From assembly GCA_041918615.1 (NCBI GenBank), contig JAYRVH010000009.1, positions 78,535 to 142,534 of the forward strand: a stretch of 64,000 nucleotides of DNA. The letters run 5' to 3'. The position numbers and the translations under genes are program-made. This stretch comes from JAEUJM01 sp041918615 (GTDB lineage Bacteria > Actinomycetota > Acidimicrobiia > Acidimicrobiales > DATDAH01). Of this stretch, positions 49,406 through 60,468 are shown one piece after another (the first letter of the stretch is position 1; each line of letters begins with the position of its first letter). The notes under the pieces were generated by a model that was given only the letters and a program-made list of their open reading frames with translations, had not been told where the DNA came from and did no database searches.

Positions 49406-49975
49406 ATGGCTGTCACCTCGGAGATGCTGCCACTCGGCACGGCGGCGCCCGGCTTCACGCTGCCCGACCCGTCAGGCACCGAGTACTCGCTCGGCCAGGT
49501 CGCCGACGGCGCCAAGGGCCTTCTGGTCATGTTCCTCTGCAACCACTGCCCCTACGTGAAGCACATCGCGCCGAAGCTCGCCCAGCTCACCACGGTGTTC
49601 CAGGAGCACGGCATCGCCGCTGTCGCCATCTCGAGCAACGACATCGACGCCTACCCCGACGATGCCCCCGAGCGGATGGCCGAGGAGATCGTCGAGCGGG
49701 GCTACACGTTCCCCTACCTCTACGACGAGTCCCAGGATGTCGCCCGGGCCTACCACGCCGCGTGCACCCCGGACTTCTTCCTCTTCGACGCCGATCGCCA
49801 CCTGGTCTACCGGGGCCAGTTCGACGAGAGCCGCCCCGCCAACGACGCCCGCGTCACGGGTCGGCACCTCCACGAAGCCGTCCACGCTGTCCTCGAAGGA
49901 CGGCCCGTCGACGTGGACCAGCGGCCCAGCATGGGTTGCGGCATCAAGTGGAAGCCCGGAACCGAGCCCCGCTGA
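49406..49975 (+). CDS. Thioredoxin-fold protein (AhpC/TSA-like, CxxC)
   Basis: 189 residues. GTAAPGFTLPDPSG opens the AhpC/TSA-like fold; the redox motif is CNHCPYVKHI near residue 46, and PDFFLFD is the cis-proline-like region (TPDFF). C-terminal MGCGIKWKPG is typical of this subgroup. Thiol oxidoreductase or peroxiredoxin-like role in the cytoplasm is inferred; the substrate is unknown. Confidence 0.85.
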   Translation: MAVTSEMLPLGTAAPGFTLPDPSGTEYSLGQVADGAKGLLVMFLCNHCPYVKHIAPKLAQLTTVFQEHGIAAVAISSNDIDAYPDDAPERMAEEIVERGYTFPYLYDESQDVARAYHAACTPDFFLFDADRHLVYRGQFDESRPANDARVTGRHLHEAVHAVLEGRPVDVDQRPSMGCGIKWKPGTEPR

Positions 49976-49996
49976 GGGGAAGTCCCCGGGTGACGC

Positions 49997-50626
49997 TCAG
50001 CCGTCCCGCTGGAGCCACTCGGCGAAGTGGGGCGACTCGGCGCCGATGGTGGTGTCGTCGCCGTGGCCGGTGTGCACCACCGTGCTCGCCGGTAACCGCA
50101 GCAGACGGGTGCGGATGCTCTCGATGATGGTGTCGTAGTCCGAGAACGACCGCCCGGTGGCGCCGGGGCCCCCGTTGAACAACGTGTCGCCCGAGAAGAC
50201 CATCCCGCCGGCCACGTCGTGCAGGCAGCACCCGCCCGGAGAGTGCCCAGGGGTGTGCAGCACCCACAACGACTCGCCGCCGACTTCGAGAACCTGACCG
50301 TCGGCAAGCTCGGCGTCGGGTGCCCGATCGGGGTTGACCACGTCCCAGAGCATCCGGTCGTCGGGATGCAAGAGGACGGGCGCATCGACAGCGTCGGCCA
50401 GGGCGACCGCCGCGTTGACGTGGTCGTTGTGGCCGTGGGTGCAGACGATGGCGACGACCCTGCGCCCGGCCACGCCCTCGACGATGGGCAGGTGGTCGTG
50501 GGCGGCGTCCACGACCAGCACCTCGTCGTCGTCACCCACCAGCCAGATGTTGTTGTCGACGTCGAAGTCCTCGCCGTCGATGGAGAACGTGCCACTCGTG
50601 ACAACTCGTTCGACCCGCAGGCTCAC
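49997..50626 (-). CDS. MBL-fold hydrolase linked to mscR
   Basis: 209 residues. THGHNDHVNA metal motif, HTPGHSPGG, SGDTLF and HTGHGDDTT: the glyoxalase II-like set. It directly follows mscR, as in mycobacteria (Rv2259-Rv2260), so it may hydrolyse a mycothiol thioester such as S-formylmycothiol; this is inference from context. GTG 50626 starts the conserved part and has an R2-type repeat directly upstream. Confidence 0.85.
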   Translation of the reverse strand: MSLRVERVVTSGTFSIDGEDFDVDNNIWLVGDDDEVLVVDAAHDHLPIVEGVAGRRVVAIVCTHGHNDHVNAAVALADAVDAPVLLHPDDRMLWDVVNPDRAPDAELADGQVLEVGGESLWVLHTPGHSPGGCCLHDVAGGMVFSGDTLFNGGPGATGRSFSDYDTIIESIRTRLLRLPASTVVHTGHGDDTTIGAESPHFAEWLQRDG

Positions 50627-50669
50627 GTCTTCCGCTCTCGGCTGCGCCCGGCCGCTCGGGCCACGCCCT
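50627..50669. repeat. R2-like repeat at the start of the MBL gene
   Basis: Shares GGCCGCTCGGGCCAC and flanking TCCGCTC, CTGCG blocks with the 57-bp tandem repeat at 63861-64000, in the same orientation relative to the following gene's GTG. Confidence 0.5.
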
Positions 50670-50698
50670 CGTTCCTCGGGCTCACGGGTTCGCACCCA

Positions 50699-51781
50699 TC
50701 AGAACACCACCACCGAGCGCAGGACCTCGCCGCGCTCCATCTTGTGGAACGCGGCCTCCACCTCGTCGAGGGCGATCGTCTCGCTCACGAAGCGGTCGAG
50801 GTCGATGCGGCCCTGCAGGTGGAAGTCGATGAGCATCGGGAAGTCTCGCGACGGCAGGCAGTCGCCGTACCAACTCGACTTGAGGGCGCCACCGCGACCG
50901 AAGATCTCGATCATCGGCACCTCGAAGGTCATCTCGGGGTCGGGCACGCCCACCAGCACCACTCGCCCGGCGAGGTCGCGGGCATAGAACGCCTGCAGCA
51001 GCGTCTCGGGCCGACCCACCGCCTCGATGGCGACATCGACCCCGAAGCCGTCCGTGAGCGCTCGCACCGCCTCGACGGGGTCCTCATTGGTGGAGTTGAC
51101 CGTGTGGGTGGCGCCGAAGTCCCTGGCCCATTCGAGCTTGCGGTCGTCGATGTCGACGGCGATCACGGTGCGCGCCCCCGCGAGTGCGGAGCCGTTGATC
51201 GCGGCATTGCCCACACCGCCGCAACCCCAGACCGCAACGGTCTCGCCGCGCTGCACATCGGCGGTGTTGAGGGCGGCGCCGAACCCTGCCATCACACCGC
51301 AACCGATGAGGCCGGCCGCTTCGGGTCGGGCGGCGGGGTCCACGCGGACCGCCTGGCCCGCATGGACGAGCGTCTTCTCGGCGAAGGCACCGATGCCCAG
51401 CGCCGGGCTCAGCTCGACCCCGTCGAGTGTCATCTTCCGGGTGGCGTTGCCGCTGTCGAAGCAGTAGTGCGGCTTCCCCCTGGCGCACGATCGGCACCGA
51501 CCGCAGGGTGCTCGCCACGCGAGCACCACGTAATCGCCCGGCGCGACATTGGTGACGCCCCCACCCACCGCTTCGACGACGCCGGCCGCTTCGTGGCCGA
51601 GGAGGAAGGGGAAGTCGTCGTTGATGGCTCCCTCGCGGTAGTGCAGGTCGGTGTGGCAGACGCCACAGGCCTGGACCGCGACCACCGCCTCGCCCGGGCC
51701 GGGGTCGGGGACGACGATCGTCTCCACGCTCACCGGCTCGCCCTTGGCCTTGGCCACGACGCCCGTCACTTCCTGGGGCAC
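50699..51781 (-). CDS. mscR: S-(hydroxymethyl)mycothiol dehydrogenase / S-nitrosomycothiol reductase
   Basis: 360-residue zinc alcohol dehydrogenase. ACGVCHTDLHYREGAINDD, LLGHEAAG, structural-zinc CGRCRSCARGKPHYC, NAD loop GCGGVGNAA and GGALKSSWYGDCLPSRDFP match mycobacterial MscR closely. Detoxifies formaldehyde and nitrosothiols with mycothiol, so the organism likely makes mycothiol. GTG 51781 has an ideal GGAGGT 5 nt upstream. Coupled by position to the MBL hydrolase. Confidence 0.93.
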   Translation of the reverse strand: MPQEVTGVVAKAKGEPVSVETIVVPDPGPGEAVVAVQACGVCHTDLHYREGAINDDFPFLLGHEAAGVVEAVGGGVTNVAPGDYVVLAWRAPCGRCRSCARGKPHYCFDSGNATRKMTLDGVELSPALGIGAFAEKTLVHAGQAVRVDPAARPEAAGLIGCGVMAGFGAALNTADVQRGETVAVWGCGGVGNAAINGSALAGARTVIAVDIDDRKLEWARDFGATHTVNSTNEDPVEAVRALTDGFGVDVAIEAVGRPETLLQAFYARDLAGRVVLVGVPDPEMTFEVPMIEIFGRGGALKSSWYGDCLPSRDFPMLIDFHLQGRIDLDRFVSETIALDEVEAAFHKMERGEVLRSVVVF

Positions 51782-51786
51782 GGCAC

Positions 51787-51792
51787 ACCTCC
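51787..51792 (-). promoter_or_regulatory. Ribosome-binding site deciding the mscR start
   Basis: GGAGGT 5 nt before GTG 51781; one of the few strong Shine-Dalgarno sites here. It rejects longer in-frame readings to 52024. Confidence 0.7.
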
Positions 51793-51825
51793 GTCTCGAT
51801 GTCGTGCTGACACTACCGGCCCGTT

Positions 51826-52710
51826 TCAGTCGTACTCGGGCTCGTCCCACCAGGGGAAGAAGCCGGGCATGTCGGCGCTCACCCTTCCCGGGAAGCGGGG
51901 GCGGCGCTTCTCGAGGAAGGCCACCACGCCTTCGGCCGCATCGGCCGAGCGGCCGGTGGCATTCACCGCCCGGGAGTCGATCTTGTGGGCCTCCATGGGA
52001 TGGTCCGCCCCCAGCATCCTCCACATCATCTGGCGGGTGAGGGCCACCGAGACCGCGGAGGTGTTCTCGGCGATCTCGACGGCAAGCGCTCGCGCCGCGG
52101 CCAGTAGCTCATCGCCCGGATGCAGGCTGCGGACGAGACCGCCCGCCAGGCCCTCCGTCGCAGCGAAGACCCGCCCCGAGTAGCACCACTCGAGGGCCTG
52201 GCTGATGCCGACGACCCGGGGCAGGAACCAACTGGAGCAGGCCTCGGGGACGATGCCGCGGCGGGCAAAGACGAAACCCATCCTGGCGTCGACCGCCGCC
52301 ATGCGGATGTCCATCGGCAAGGTCATGGTGATGCCGATGCCCACGGCCGGGCCGTTGATGGCCGCGATGACGGGCTTGGTCAGACCGAAGATGCGCAGGG
52401 TGAGCCGACCGCCCTCGTCACGGTGCGAAGCGACATCTCGTGCGACACCGGTGCCGAGCGAGGCGTCGTCGAACGTCTGCGCGCCGAGCGAGAGGTCGGC
52501 GCCGGCACAGAACGCCCGGCCCCGGCCGGTGACGATCACGGCCCGGACATCGTCGTCGGCATCGGCCCGGTCGAAGGCGTCCATCAACTCGCGGAACATG
52601 TGCGGGGTGAAGGCGTTGAGCTTGTCGGGGCGGTCGAGGGTGATCGTGACCACCCGCTGGTCGTCGAGCTCGTAGTCGATCTGGGTGTAGCGGGGCGTTT
52701 CCGAGACCAT
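51826..52710 (-). CDS. Enoyl-CoA hydratase/isomerase family protein (crotonase fold)
   Basis: 294 residues. VVTITLDRPDKLNAFTP, GRGRAFCAGADLSLG (oxyanion hole), KPVIAAINGPAVGIGITMTLPMDIRMA and the C-terminal FLEKRRPRFPGR are typical. The glutamate in GIVPEACSSWFLPR fits the catalytic Glu of hydratases. Longer than the usual 260 by a 25-residue insertion after ADLSLG. AGGAAGGGG precedes the ATG. Fatty-acid or aromatic CoA-ester pathway unknown. Confidence 0.9.
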   Translation of the reverse strand: MVSETPRYTQIDYELDDQRVVTITLDRPDKLNAFTPHMFRELMDAFDRADADDDVRAVIVTGRGRAFCAGADLSLGAQTFDDASLGTGVARDVASHRDEGGRLTLRIFGLTKPVIAAINGPAVGIGITMTLPMDIRMAAVDARMGFVFARRGIVPEACSSWFLPRVVGISQALEWCYSGRVFAATEGLAGGLVRSLHPGDELLAAARALAVEIAENTSAVSVALTRQMMWRMLGADHPMEAHKIDSRAVNATGRSADAAEGVVAFLEKRRPRFPGRVSADMPGFFPWWDEPEYD

Positions 52711-52775
52711 GGCCCCTTCCTAGTGGATCGAGGGCGCCGGCCGAGCGATCAGGCGGGTGGCGGGCGTCGATCCCG

Positions 52776-53672
52776 TCAGACGTCGAGGAAGCGGGTGACC
52801 GCCACGAACGAGCCGATGACGCCGACCGCACAGCCGACGGCGAGCAGCAGGATGCTGACGCCGACCTGCTCGCTGCTGTGCACCGCGAAGCCCTGGAACA
52901 GGTTGATCGTCTCGGTGTTGGTCAGCTTCGACTCGATGAAGTTGATGATGAGCACGACGGCCGGGATCGCGAGAAATGCACCCACGAGTCCCTGGACCAG
53001 GCCTTCGACCATGAACGGCACCCGGATGAACCAGTTGGTGGCTCCCACGAGCTTCATGACCTCGATCTCCCGGCGACGGGCGAACATGGCCATGCGGATG
53101 GCGTTCAGGATCAGGAGCACGGCGGCACCGAGCAGCACGAGCGCGCCCGAGAAGAGCCCGAGGCTGAGCAGCCGGGAGAAGTCCTGGAGTGTCCGGATCG
53201 CCTCTGCGGCGAAGACGACCTGCTTCACCCCGGACATCGTCTCGAAGGTGGAGCCGAGGGCGCGGATCACGTCGACGTTCTTGTCCTTCGGCTCGACCCG
53301 GAAGGACGGGGGAAGGATCTCGGGCGTGACGCTCTGCACCATCTCGGGCGAGTCCGCGAACAGATCGGTGAACTCGGCATAGGCCTCGTCCTGGTCGATG
53401 AAGTCGACGGTGGCCACCTGGGGGCTCTCGTCGAGGGTCTGTTGCACCGACGCGATCTGGTCCTCGGTCGCGGTGGGCTGGAGGAAGACGATGAACTCGA
53501 CGCCGCCCTGCCATCGCTGGGTGGCGTTCTGCACGCCCTGGCGGGTGAGGAAGGCCACGCCCACCAGCGACAACGACACGAACACGGTGAGGATGGAGGC
53601 CAGGGTGAGCGTGATGTTGCGCCGGAGGTTGGAACCGACCTCCCGAGCGACGTAGTCGACTTTCAGTGCCAT
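52776..53672 (-). CDS. ftsX: Cell division protein FtsX
   Basis: 298 residues: TM1 (about 21-43), an extracytoplasmic loop of about 120 residues, then three TMs with the FtsX signature NAIRMAMFARRREIEVMKLVGATNWFIR (read in part) between TM2 and TM3. With FtsE it activates peptidoglycan hydrolases at the septum. Starts 9 nt after ftsE. Confidence 0.95.
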   Translation of the reverse strand: MALKVDYVAREVGSNLRRNITLTLASILTVFVSLSLVGVAFLTRQGVQNATQRWQGGVEFIVFLQPTATEDQIASVQQTLDESPQVATVDFIDQDEAYAEFTDLFADSPEMVQSVTPEILPPSFRVEPKDKNVDVIRALGSTFETMSGVKQVVFAAEAIRTLQDFSRLLSLGLFSGALVLLGAAVLLILNAIRMAMFARRREIEVMKLVGATNWFIRVPFMVEGLVQGLVGAFLAIPAVVLIINFIESKLTNTETINLFQGFAVHSSEQVGVSILLLAVGCAVGVIGSFVAVTRFLDV

Positions 53673-53681
53673 CAGCCCGCC

Positions 53682-54359
53682 CTAGGAGTAGACGCCGCGG
53701 GACTGATCGCGAACGATCGAGCCGCCGTCGAGCTCGATCACCCGGCGGCGCATGGTGTCGACGATGCCGGCGTCGTGGGTGCACATGACCACCGTGGTGC
53801 CGGTGCGATTGATGCGGTCGAGCAGGCGCATGATGCCGACCGAGGTGGAGGGGTCGAGGTTCCCGGTGGGCTCGTCGGCCAACAAGATGAGGGGGCGGTT
53901 CACGAAGGCACGGGCGATGGACACCCGCTGCTGCTCGCCACCGGAGAGCTCATTGGGCATGTTCTTGCTCTTGTCGGCCAGGCCCACCAGTTCGAGGATG
54001 GCCGGCACCTGGGTGCGAACGACGTGCTTGGGGCGGCCGATCACCTCGAGCGCGAAGGCCACGTTGCCGGCGACGGTCTTGTTGGGCAGCAGTTTGAAGT
54101 CCTGGAACACACACCCGATGTTGCGGCGCAGGTAGGGCACCTTCCAGTGGCTCAACGTGCCGATGTCCTTGCCCGCCACGAAGATACGGCCCCGGTCGGG
54201 CTGCTCTTCGTGGTTCAGCAGGCGGATGAAGGTGGACTTGCCGGAACCGGACGGGCCCACCAAGAAGACGAACTCGCCCTTCTGGATGTCCGCATTCGCC
54301 TCGCGGAGCGCGACGACGTCGTTCTTGTAGATCTTGGAGACGTTCTCGAGTTTGATCAT
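53682..54359 (-). CDS. ftsE: Cell division ATP-binding protein FtsE
   Basis: 225-residue ABC ATPase: Walker A GPSGSGKST, Q-loop FQDFKLLPN, signature LSGGEQQRVSIARA, Walker B LLADEPTGNLD, His switch CTHDAG. ATG 54359 (MIKLENVSKIY) preferred to the upstream TTG 54368. Partner of FtsX in the same operon. Confidence 0.96.
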   Translation of the reverse strand: MIKLENVSKIYKNDVVALREANADIQKGEFVFLVGPSGSGKSTFIRLLNHEEQPDRGRIFVAGKDIGTLSHWKVPYLRRNIGCVFQDFKLLPNKTVAGNVAFALEVIGRPKHVVRTQVPAILELVGLADKSKNMPNELSGGEQQRVSIARAFVNRPLILLADEPTGNLDPSTSVGIMRLLDRINRTGTTVVMCTHDAGIVDTMRRRVIELDGGSIVRDQSRGVYS

Positions 54360-54452
54360 GGGGAGCAAGCGTCCAGGGTTCGGGGACAGGACCCAGGCGG
54401 CAGTGCCACGGAGGGTCGCACGCGCAAGTGCGAGAGTATCAGCGGGCCCGTC

Positions 54453-55562
54453 TCAACTCGCGGCATGCGAACGGCGCCAGCGCAGATGGGCCTCCATGAA
54501 GGGCTCGATGTCGCCGTCGAAGACGCCCTCGACGTTCCCGACCTCGAAGTTCGTGCGATGGTCCTTCACGCGCTGCTCCGGATGGACGAAGTAGGAGCGG
54601 ATCTGGCTGCCCCATTCGGTCTTCTGGGTCTCCCCGGCGATGGTCGCCAGTTCGGCGGCACGCTCCTGGCGGGCCAGGTCGGCCAGCTTCGCGGCCAGGA
54701 TCGACATGGCCCGGTCCTTGTTCTGGTGTTGGCTGCGCTCGTTCTGGCACGAGGTGACGATCCCGGTGGGGAGGTGCGTGATCCGAACGGCCGAGTCGGT
54801 GACGTTGACGTGCTGGCCGCCGGCGCCCGACGACCGGTAGGTGTCGATCCTCAGGTCCTTCTCGTCGATGTCGACCTCGTCGGTGCCGTGGTCGATGAAC
54901 GGCACGACCATGACCGAGGCGAAGGCGGTGTGGCGGCGGGCCTGACTGTCGAACGGCGAGATGCGGATCACCCGGTGCACGCCCCGCTCCCCTTCGAGGA
55001 GCCCGTAGGCATGGCGGCCGCGCACGATGAAGGTGGCCGTGGTGATGCCGGCCTCCTGTCCCGGGGACACCTCGTCGAGCTCGACCGAGAACCCTCGCCG
55101 CTCAGCCCACCGCAGGTACATCCGCAACAGCATCTCGGCCCAGTCCTGTGAGTCCGTGCCGCCCGCACCCGAGTGCACTTCGACCACTGCGTCGCCCTCG
55201 TCGTGCTCGCCGATGAAGAGCGCGCGGAGCTCCAGCTCGTCGAACGTGGCCGAGAGCGAGCCGATGCCGTCGTCGATCTCCGCCTCGAGCGAGTCGTCGC
55301 CCTCGTCGCGCGCCATCTCGGCGAGCGTCTCGGCGTCCTCCACGCGACCGGTGAGCGAGTCGAACAGGTCCAGGTCGTCGATGACGGTGCTGAGCTCCCC
55401 GGTGACCTGGCGGGCCCGGTCGGCATCGTCCCAGAGGTCAGGGCGCGATGCCTCGGTCTCGAGCTGCGGCCGCCGGGCCCGCAACTCCCGAACCTTGAGG
55501 TAGCCCTCCGCCGCGGACAGACGTTCCCGAAGCGTGTCCAGGTCGCCAGAGAAGTCCTTCAA
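54453..55562 (-). CDS. prfB: Peptide chain release factor 2
   Basis: 369 residues. RF2 decoding motif SPF in ISPFDSQARRHT (near residue 202), catalytic GGQ in SSGAGGQHVN (near 247). No in-frame stop early in the gene, so no programmed frameshift, as in other Actinobacteria. TTG start at 55562 with GGAG 6 nt upstream. Lies just upstream of ftsE and downstream of secA. Confidence 0.95.
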   Translation of the reverse strand: MKDFSGDLDTLRERLSAAEGYLKVRELRARRPQLETEASRPDLWDDADRARQVTGELSTVIDDLDLFDSLTGRVEDAETLAEMARDEGDDSLEAEIDDGIGSLSATFDELELRALFIGEHDEGDAVVEVHSGAGGTDSQDWAEMLLRMYLRWAERRGFSVELDEVSPGQEAGITTATFIVRGRHAYGLLEGERGVHRVIRISPFDSQARRHTAFASVMVVPFIDHGTDEVDIDEKDLRIDTYRSSGAGGQHVNVTDSAVRITHLPTGIVTSCQNERSQHQNKDRAMSILAAKLADLARQERAAELATIAGETQKTEWGSQIRSYFVHPEQRVKDHRTNFEVGNVEGVFDGDIEPFMEAHLRWRRSHAAS

Positions 55563-55610
55563 ACCGGTCTCCAGAGTGGGGTGGGTGACACGAACACAGC
55601 AGTTGGCGGG

Positions 55611-58361
<2,751 letters not shown>

Positions 58362-58398
58362 GGCCAGAGCCTACCGGCGACCCAGGATGGTGCTTCCC

Positions 58399-58441
58399 GC
58401 GGCGTTCCCTGTGCCGGCAGCGCGGCGTTCCCCGTGCCGGC
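58399..58441. repeat. 20-bp direct repeat in the secA leader
   Basis: GCGGCGTTCCCTGTGCCGGC at 58399-58418 and a one-mismatch copy at 58422-58441 (period 23), abutting the response-regulator stop and 38-80 nt before the secA ATG. Confidence 0.7.
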
Positions 58442-59128
58442 TCAGCGACCCGGCCGGCCCTCCGCCTCGCCCGGCGTTGCGCTCGCCCAGGTGTGGAGGT
58501 GCAGTTTGGCGAGCACGTTGCGCAGGTGGTTCTTCACGGTGTTCTGCGAGATGCCGAGATCGGCCGCGACCGCGGCATTGCTCTTGGCGTCGACCACTCC
58601 TTGCAGCACCTCGACCTCTCGGGGTGCGAGCGTGGGGGTCAAGGGCGCGCCGGCCGAGAGGGCGCCCGCGGCCATGGACTCGAACTCCTGCAGCAACTTG
58701 GCGGCCAGGCCCGGTGACAGGAGCACCTGGCCGTTCGCCACCGCCCTGACCGCCTCGGCGACCCCGTCGATGGCGGTCTCCTTCGACAGGTTGGTGGTGG
58801 CCCCGACCCGGATGGCCTCGAAGAGCACTGCCTGGTCGCTGCCGACCGTGAGCATGATGATGCGGGCGGACGGGTGGTTGATCGCAATGCGCCTGGTGGC
58901 CTCGATGCCATCGAGGCCCGGCATGTGGACGTCCATGAGCACCACGTCGGGAGCGAAGTCCTCGGCCATGGCGACCGCCTCGCTCCCGTGCGATGCCTCT
59001 GCGACGACCTCGACGCCGGGCGTTTCCTCCAGGACCATCATCAGCCCGCGTCGGAAGAGCGCGTGGTCATCGCAGATGAGCACGCGCACCGGCTCGGCGC
59101 CTGGCGTCTCCGTGGTCTCCTCGGGCAA
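58442..59128 (-). CDS. NarL/FixJ-type response regulator
   Basis: 228 residues: receiver with Asp20/Asp21, phosphoacceptor Asp66 in VVLMDVHMPG, Thr in IIMLTVGSD and Lys in LSKE; C-terminal LuxR-type HTH with LAPREVEVLQGVVDAKSNAAVA and ISQNTVKNHLRNVLAKLHL. TTG start is supported by GGAGGAGAGG 2-10 nt upstream. No sensor kinase is adjacent, so its partner is elsewhere. Target genes unknown; secA is directly downstream. Confidence 0.92.
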   Translation of the reverse strand: MPEETTETPGAEPVRVLICDDHALFRRGLMMVLEETPGVEVVAEASHGSEAVAMAEDFAPDVVLMDVHMPGLDGIEATRRIAINHPSARIIMLTVGSDQAVLFEAIRVGATTNLSKETAIDGVAEAVRAVANGQVLLSPGLAAKLLQEFESMAAGALSAGAPLTPTLAPREVEVLQGVVDAKSNAAVAADLGISQNTVKNHLRNVLAKLHLHTWASATPGEAEGRPGR

Positions 59129-59130
59129 CG

Positions 59131-59141
59131 ACCTCTCCTCC
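59131..59141 (-). promoter_or_regulatory. Ribosome-binding site deciding the response-regulator TTG start
   Basis: GGAGGAGAGGT immediately before the TTG at 59128; it outweighs the in-frame GTG at 59089. Confidence 0.6.
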
Positions 59142-59162
59142 AGCGACCGTGGTCAGCCGAAC

Positions 59163-59711
59163 CTAGTCGGCTTGATCGATCAACCCGACGTCACCGTCGT
59201 CGCGGCGGTACACCACCGCGGAGCGCCCGGTGCTGTCGTTCGTGAAGAAGTAGAAGTCGTGACCGAGGAGGTCCATCTGCACGGACGCCTCGTCGGCATC
59301 CATCGTGGACATCGCGAACTGCTTGGTCTTGACGATCCGGGGAGCGGAGGCGGCGGCGTCGTCGGGCAGGGCGGCGACGATCTGATCGGGGTCGGGACCG
59401 CCACGACCGGACCGTCGGTTGAGCTTCGTCTTCAGCTTGTGCAGCTGGTGCTCCAACTTCTCGACGGCGCGGTCGACCGCCACGAACCCGTCGGGGGCCG
59501 ACACCTTGCACCGGACGTGGTGGCCGTGACCTTCGAGGGTCACCTCGCACACCTCCTTGTCCACGATGCGAGGGTTGTGCTCCTCGGAGAAATGCACCTC
59601 GGCCCGCTCCATGCCGTCGAGAAAGCGACTCAGCCGGCCGATCTTGTCGATCGTGGCCTCCCGTAGCGCTCCGGAGACCTCGGTGTGCCGGCCGCTGACC
59701 CTGATGTCCAC
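59163..59711 (-). CDS. hpf: Ribosome hibernation promoting factor, long form
   Basis: 182 residues: N-terminal RaiA/YfiA domain (MDIRVSGRHTEVSGALRE, VEVTLEGHGHHVR-like) and C-terminal dimerisation domain with SVQMDLLGHDFYFFTNDSTGR and VVYRRDDGDVGLI, so it can make 100S ribosomes alone. GTG start directly abuts the comF stop. Confidence 0.95.
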   Translation of the reverse strand: MDIRVSGRHTEVSGALREATIDKIGRLSRFLDGMERAEVHFSEEHNPRIVDKEVCEVTLEGHGHHVRCKVSAPDGFVAVDRAVEKLEHQLHKLKTKLNRRSGRGGPDPDQIVAALPDDAAASAPRIVKTKQFAMSTMDADEASVQMDLLGHDFYFFTNDSTGRSAVVYRRDDGDVGLIDQAD

Positions 59712-60338
59712 TCAATGCTCCTGGTTCGTCGTGTGCCGCATGGATGGTAGGGCACGCGACCGTGAAGGCGTGCGAGCACCGGTGAGCGCCCGCACTCCGG
59801 GCGCGCCCGCTCCTCTCAGCACACGCGCAGCCATGGACAGGGTGGCGCCCGTCGTGGCGACGTCGTCGACCAGCAGCACCGACGTGCTGACCGGGCCGAC
59901 AGCGCTCAGGCGCGGTCCGTGAAGGCGCTGTTCCCGGGAACGACCCGTCTGGGGTGGGCCCGGACTCCGGCGCAGGAGCCGCCGGCAGGGACGTCGGAGC
60001 CAGAGCGCGACCGCTCTGGCCAACAGCTCGCCCTGGTCGAACCCCCGGGCCCTCCGACGCGCAGCGGTGGTGGGCACCCACGTGACCACGTCGACGCCGA
60101 CCGGGTCGACCAACGCCGCCATCTGCTCGGCCAGCCAGTGCACTGCGCAGCGATTGCCCCGGTACTTCAGCCTGGCCACGAGCTCCCGCCCGACCCCCTC
60201 GTAGCTGACGAGTGCCCACCACGCATCGAGGCCCGGAGGTGGTGGCGCCGCCGGTGCCGACAGGAGCTCGGCCACACAGCCGGCGCAGGGAGCGGGCCCT
60301 CGAGTGCCGCACCCCGGGCAGGTGGTCGGCAGGAACAT
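59712..60338 (-). CDS. comF: ComF-family phosphoribosyltransferase-like protein
   Basis: 208 residues from ATG 60338 (TATGGT 6 nt upstream); ATG 60371 would add 11. N-terminal zinc pairs CPGCG and CAGC, then RLKYRGNR, and the PRPP loop VLLVDDVATTGAT. In naturally competent bacteria ComF aids DNA uptake; elsewhere the role is unclear. comF-hpf-secA order is common. Confidence 0.9.
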   Translation of the reverse strand: MFLPTTCPGCGTRGPAPCAGCVAELLSAPAAPPPPGLDAWWALVSYEGVGRELVARLKYRGNRCAVHWLAEQMAALVDPVGVDVVTWVPTTAARRRARGFDQGELLARAVALWLRRPCRRLLRRSPGPPQTGRSREQRLHGPRLSAVGPVSTSVLLVDDVATTGATLSMAARVLRGAGAPGVRALTGARTPSRSRALPSMRHTTNQEH

Positions 60339-60344
60339 CGCCTG

Positions 60345-60350
60345 ACCATA
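60345..60350 (-). promoter_or_regulatory. Putative -10 element of comF (leaderless)
   Basis: TATGGT on the minus strand, 6 nt before ATG 60338; it lies inside the alternative longer reading and argues against it. Confidence 0.35.
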
Positions 60351-60456
60351 CGCAGCGGGTACGACACTCATGACGGACTCGTGCTCGCCTCCATGGCCGT
60401 TCCCGCGCTGCGTCGATGTCGGCAGGAAACCGGGCGGGGCGTTCGCCTGCGGTCGA

Positions 60457-60462
60457 TACGGT
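60457..60462 (+). promoter_or_regulatory. Putative -10 element of the YczE-like gene (leaderless)
   Basis: TACGGT, 6 nt before GTG 60469. Confidence 0.35.
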
Positions 60463-60468
60463 GCCGCG

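Noticed and set aside
55490..55562. Programmed frameshift in prfB
   Set aside because: The frame is continuous from a TTG with a good Shine-Dalgarno; no early in-frame UGA.
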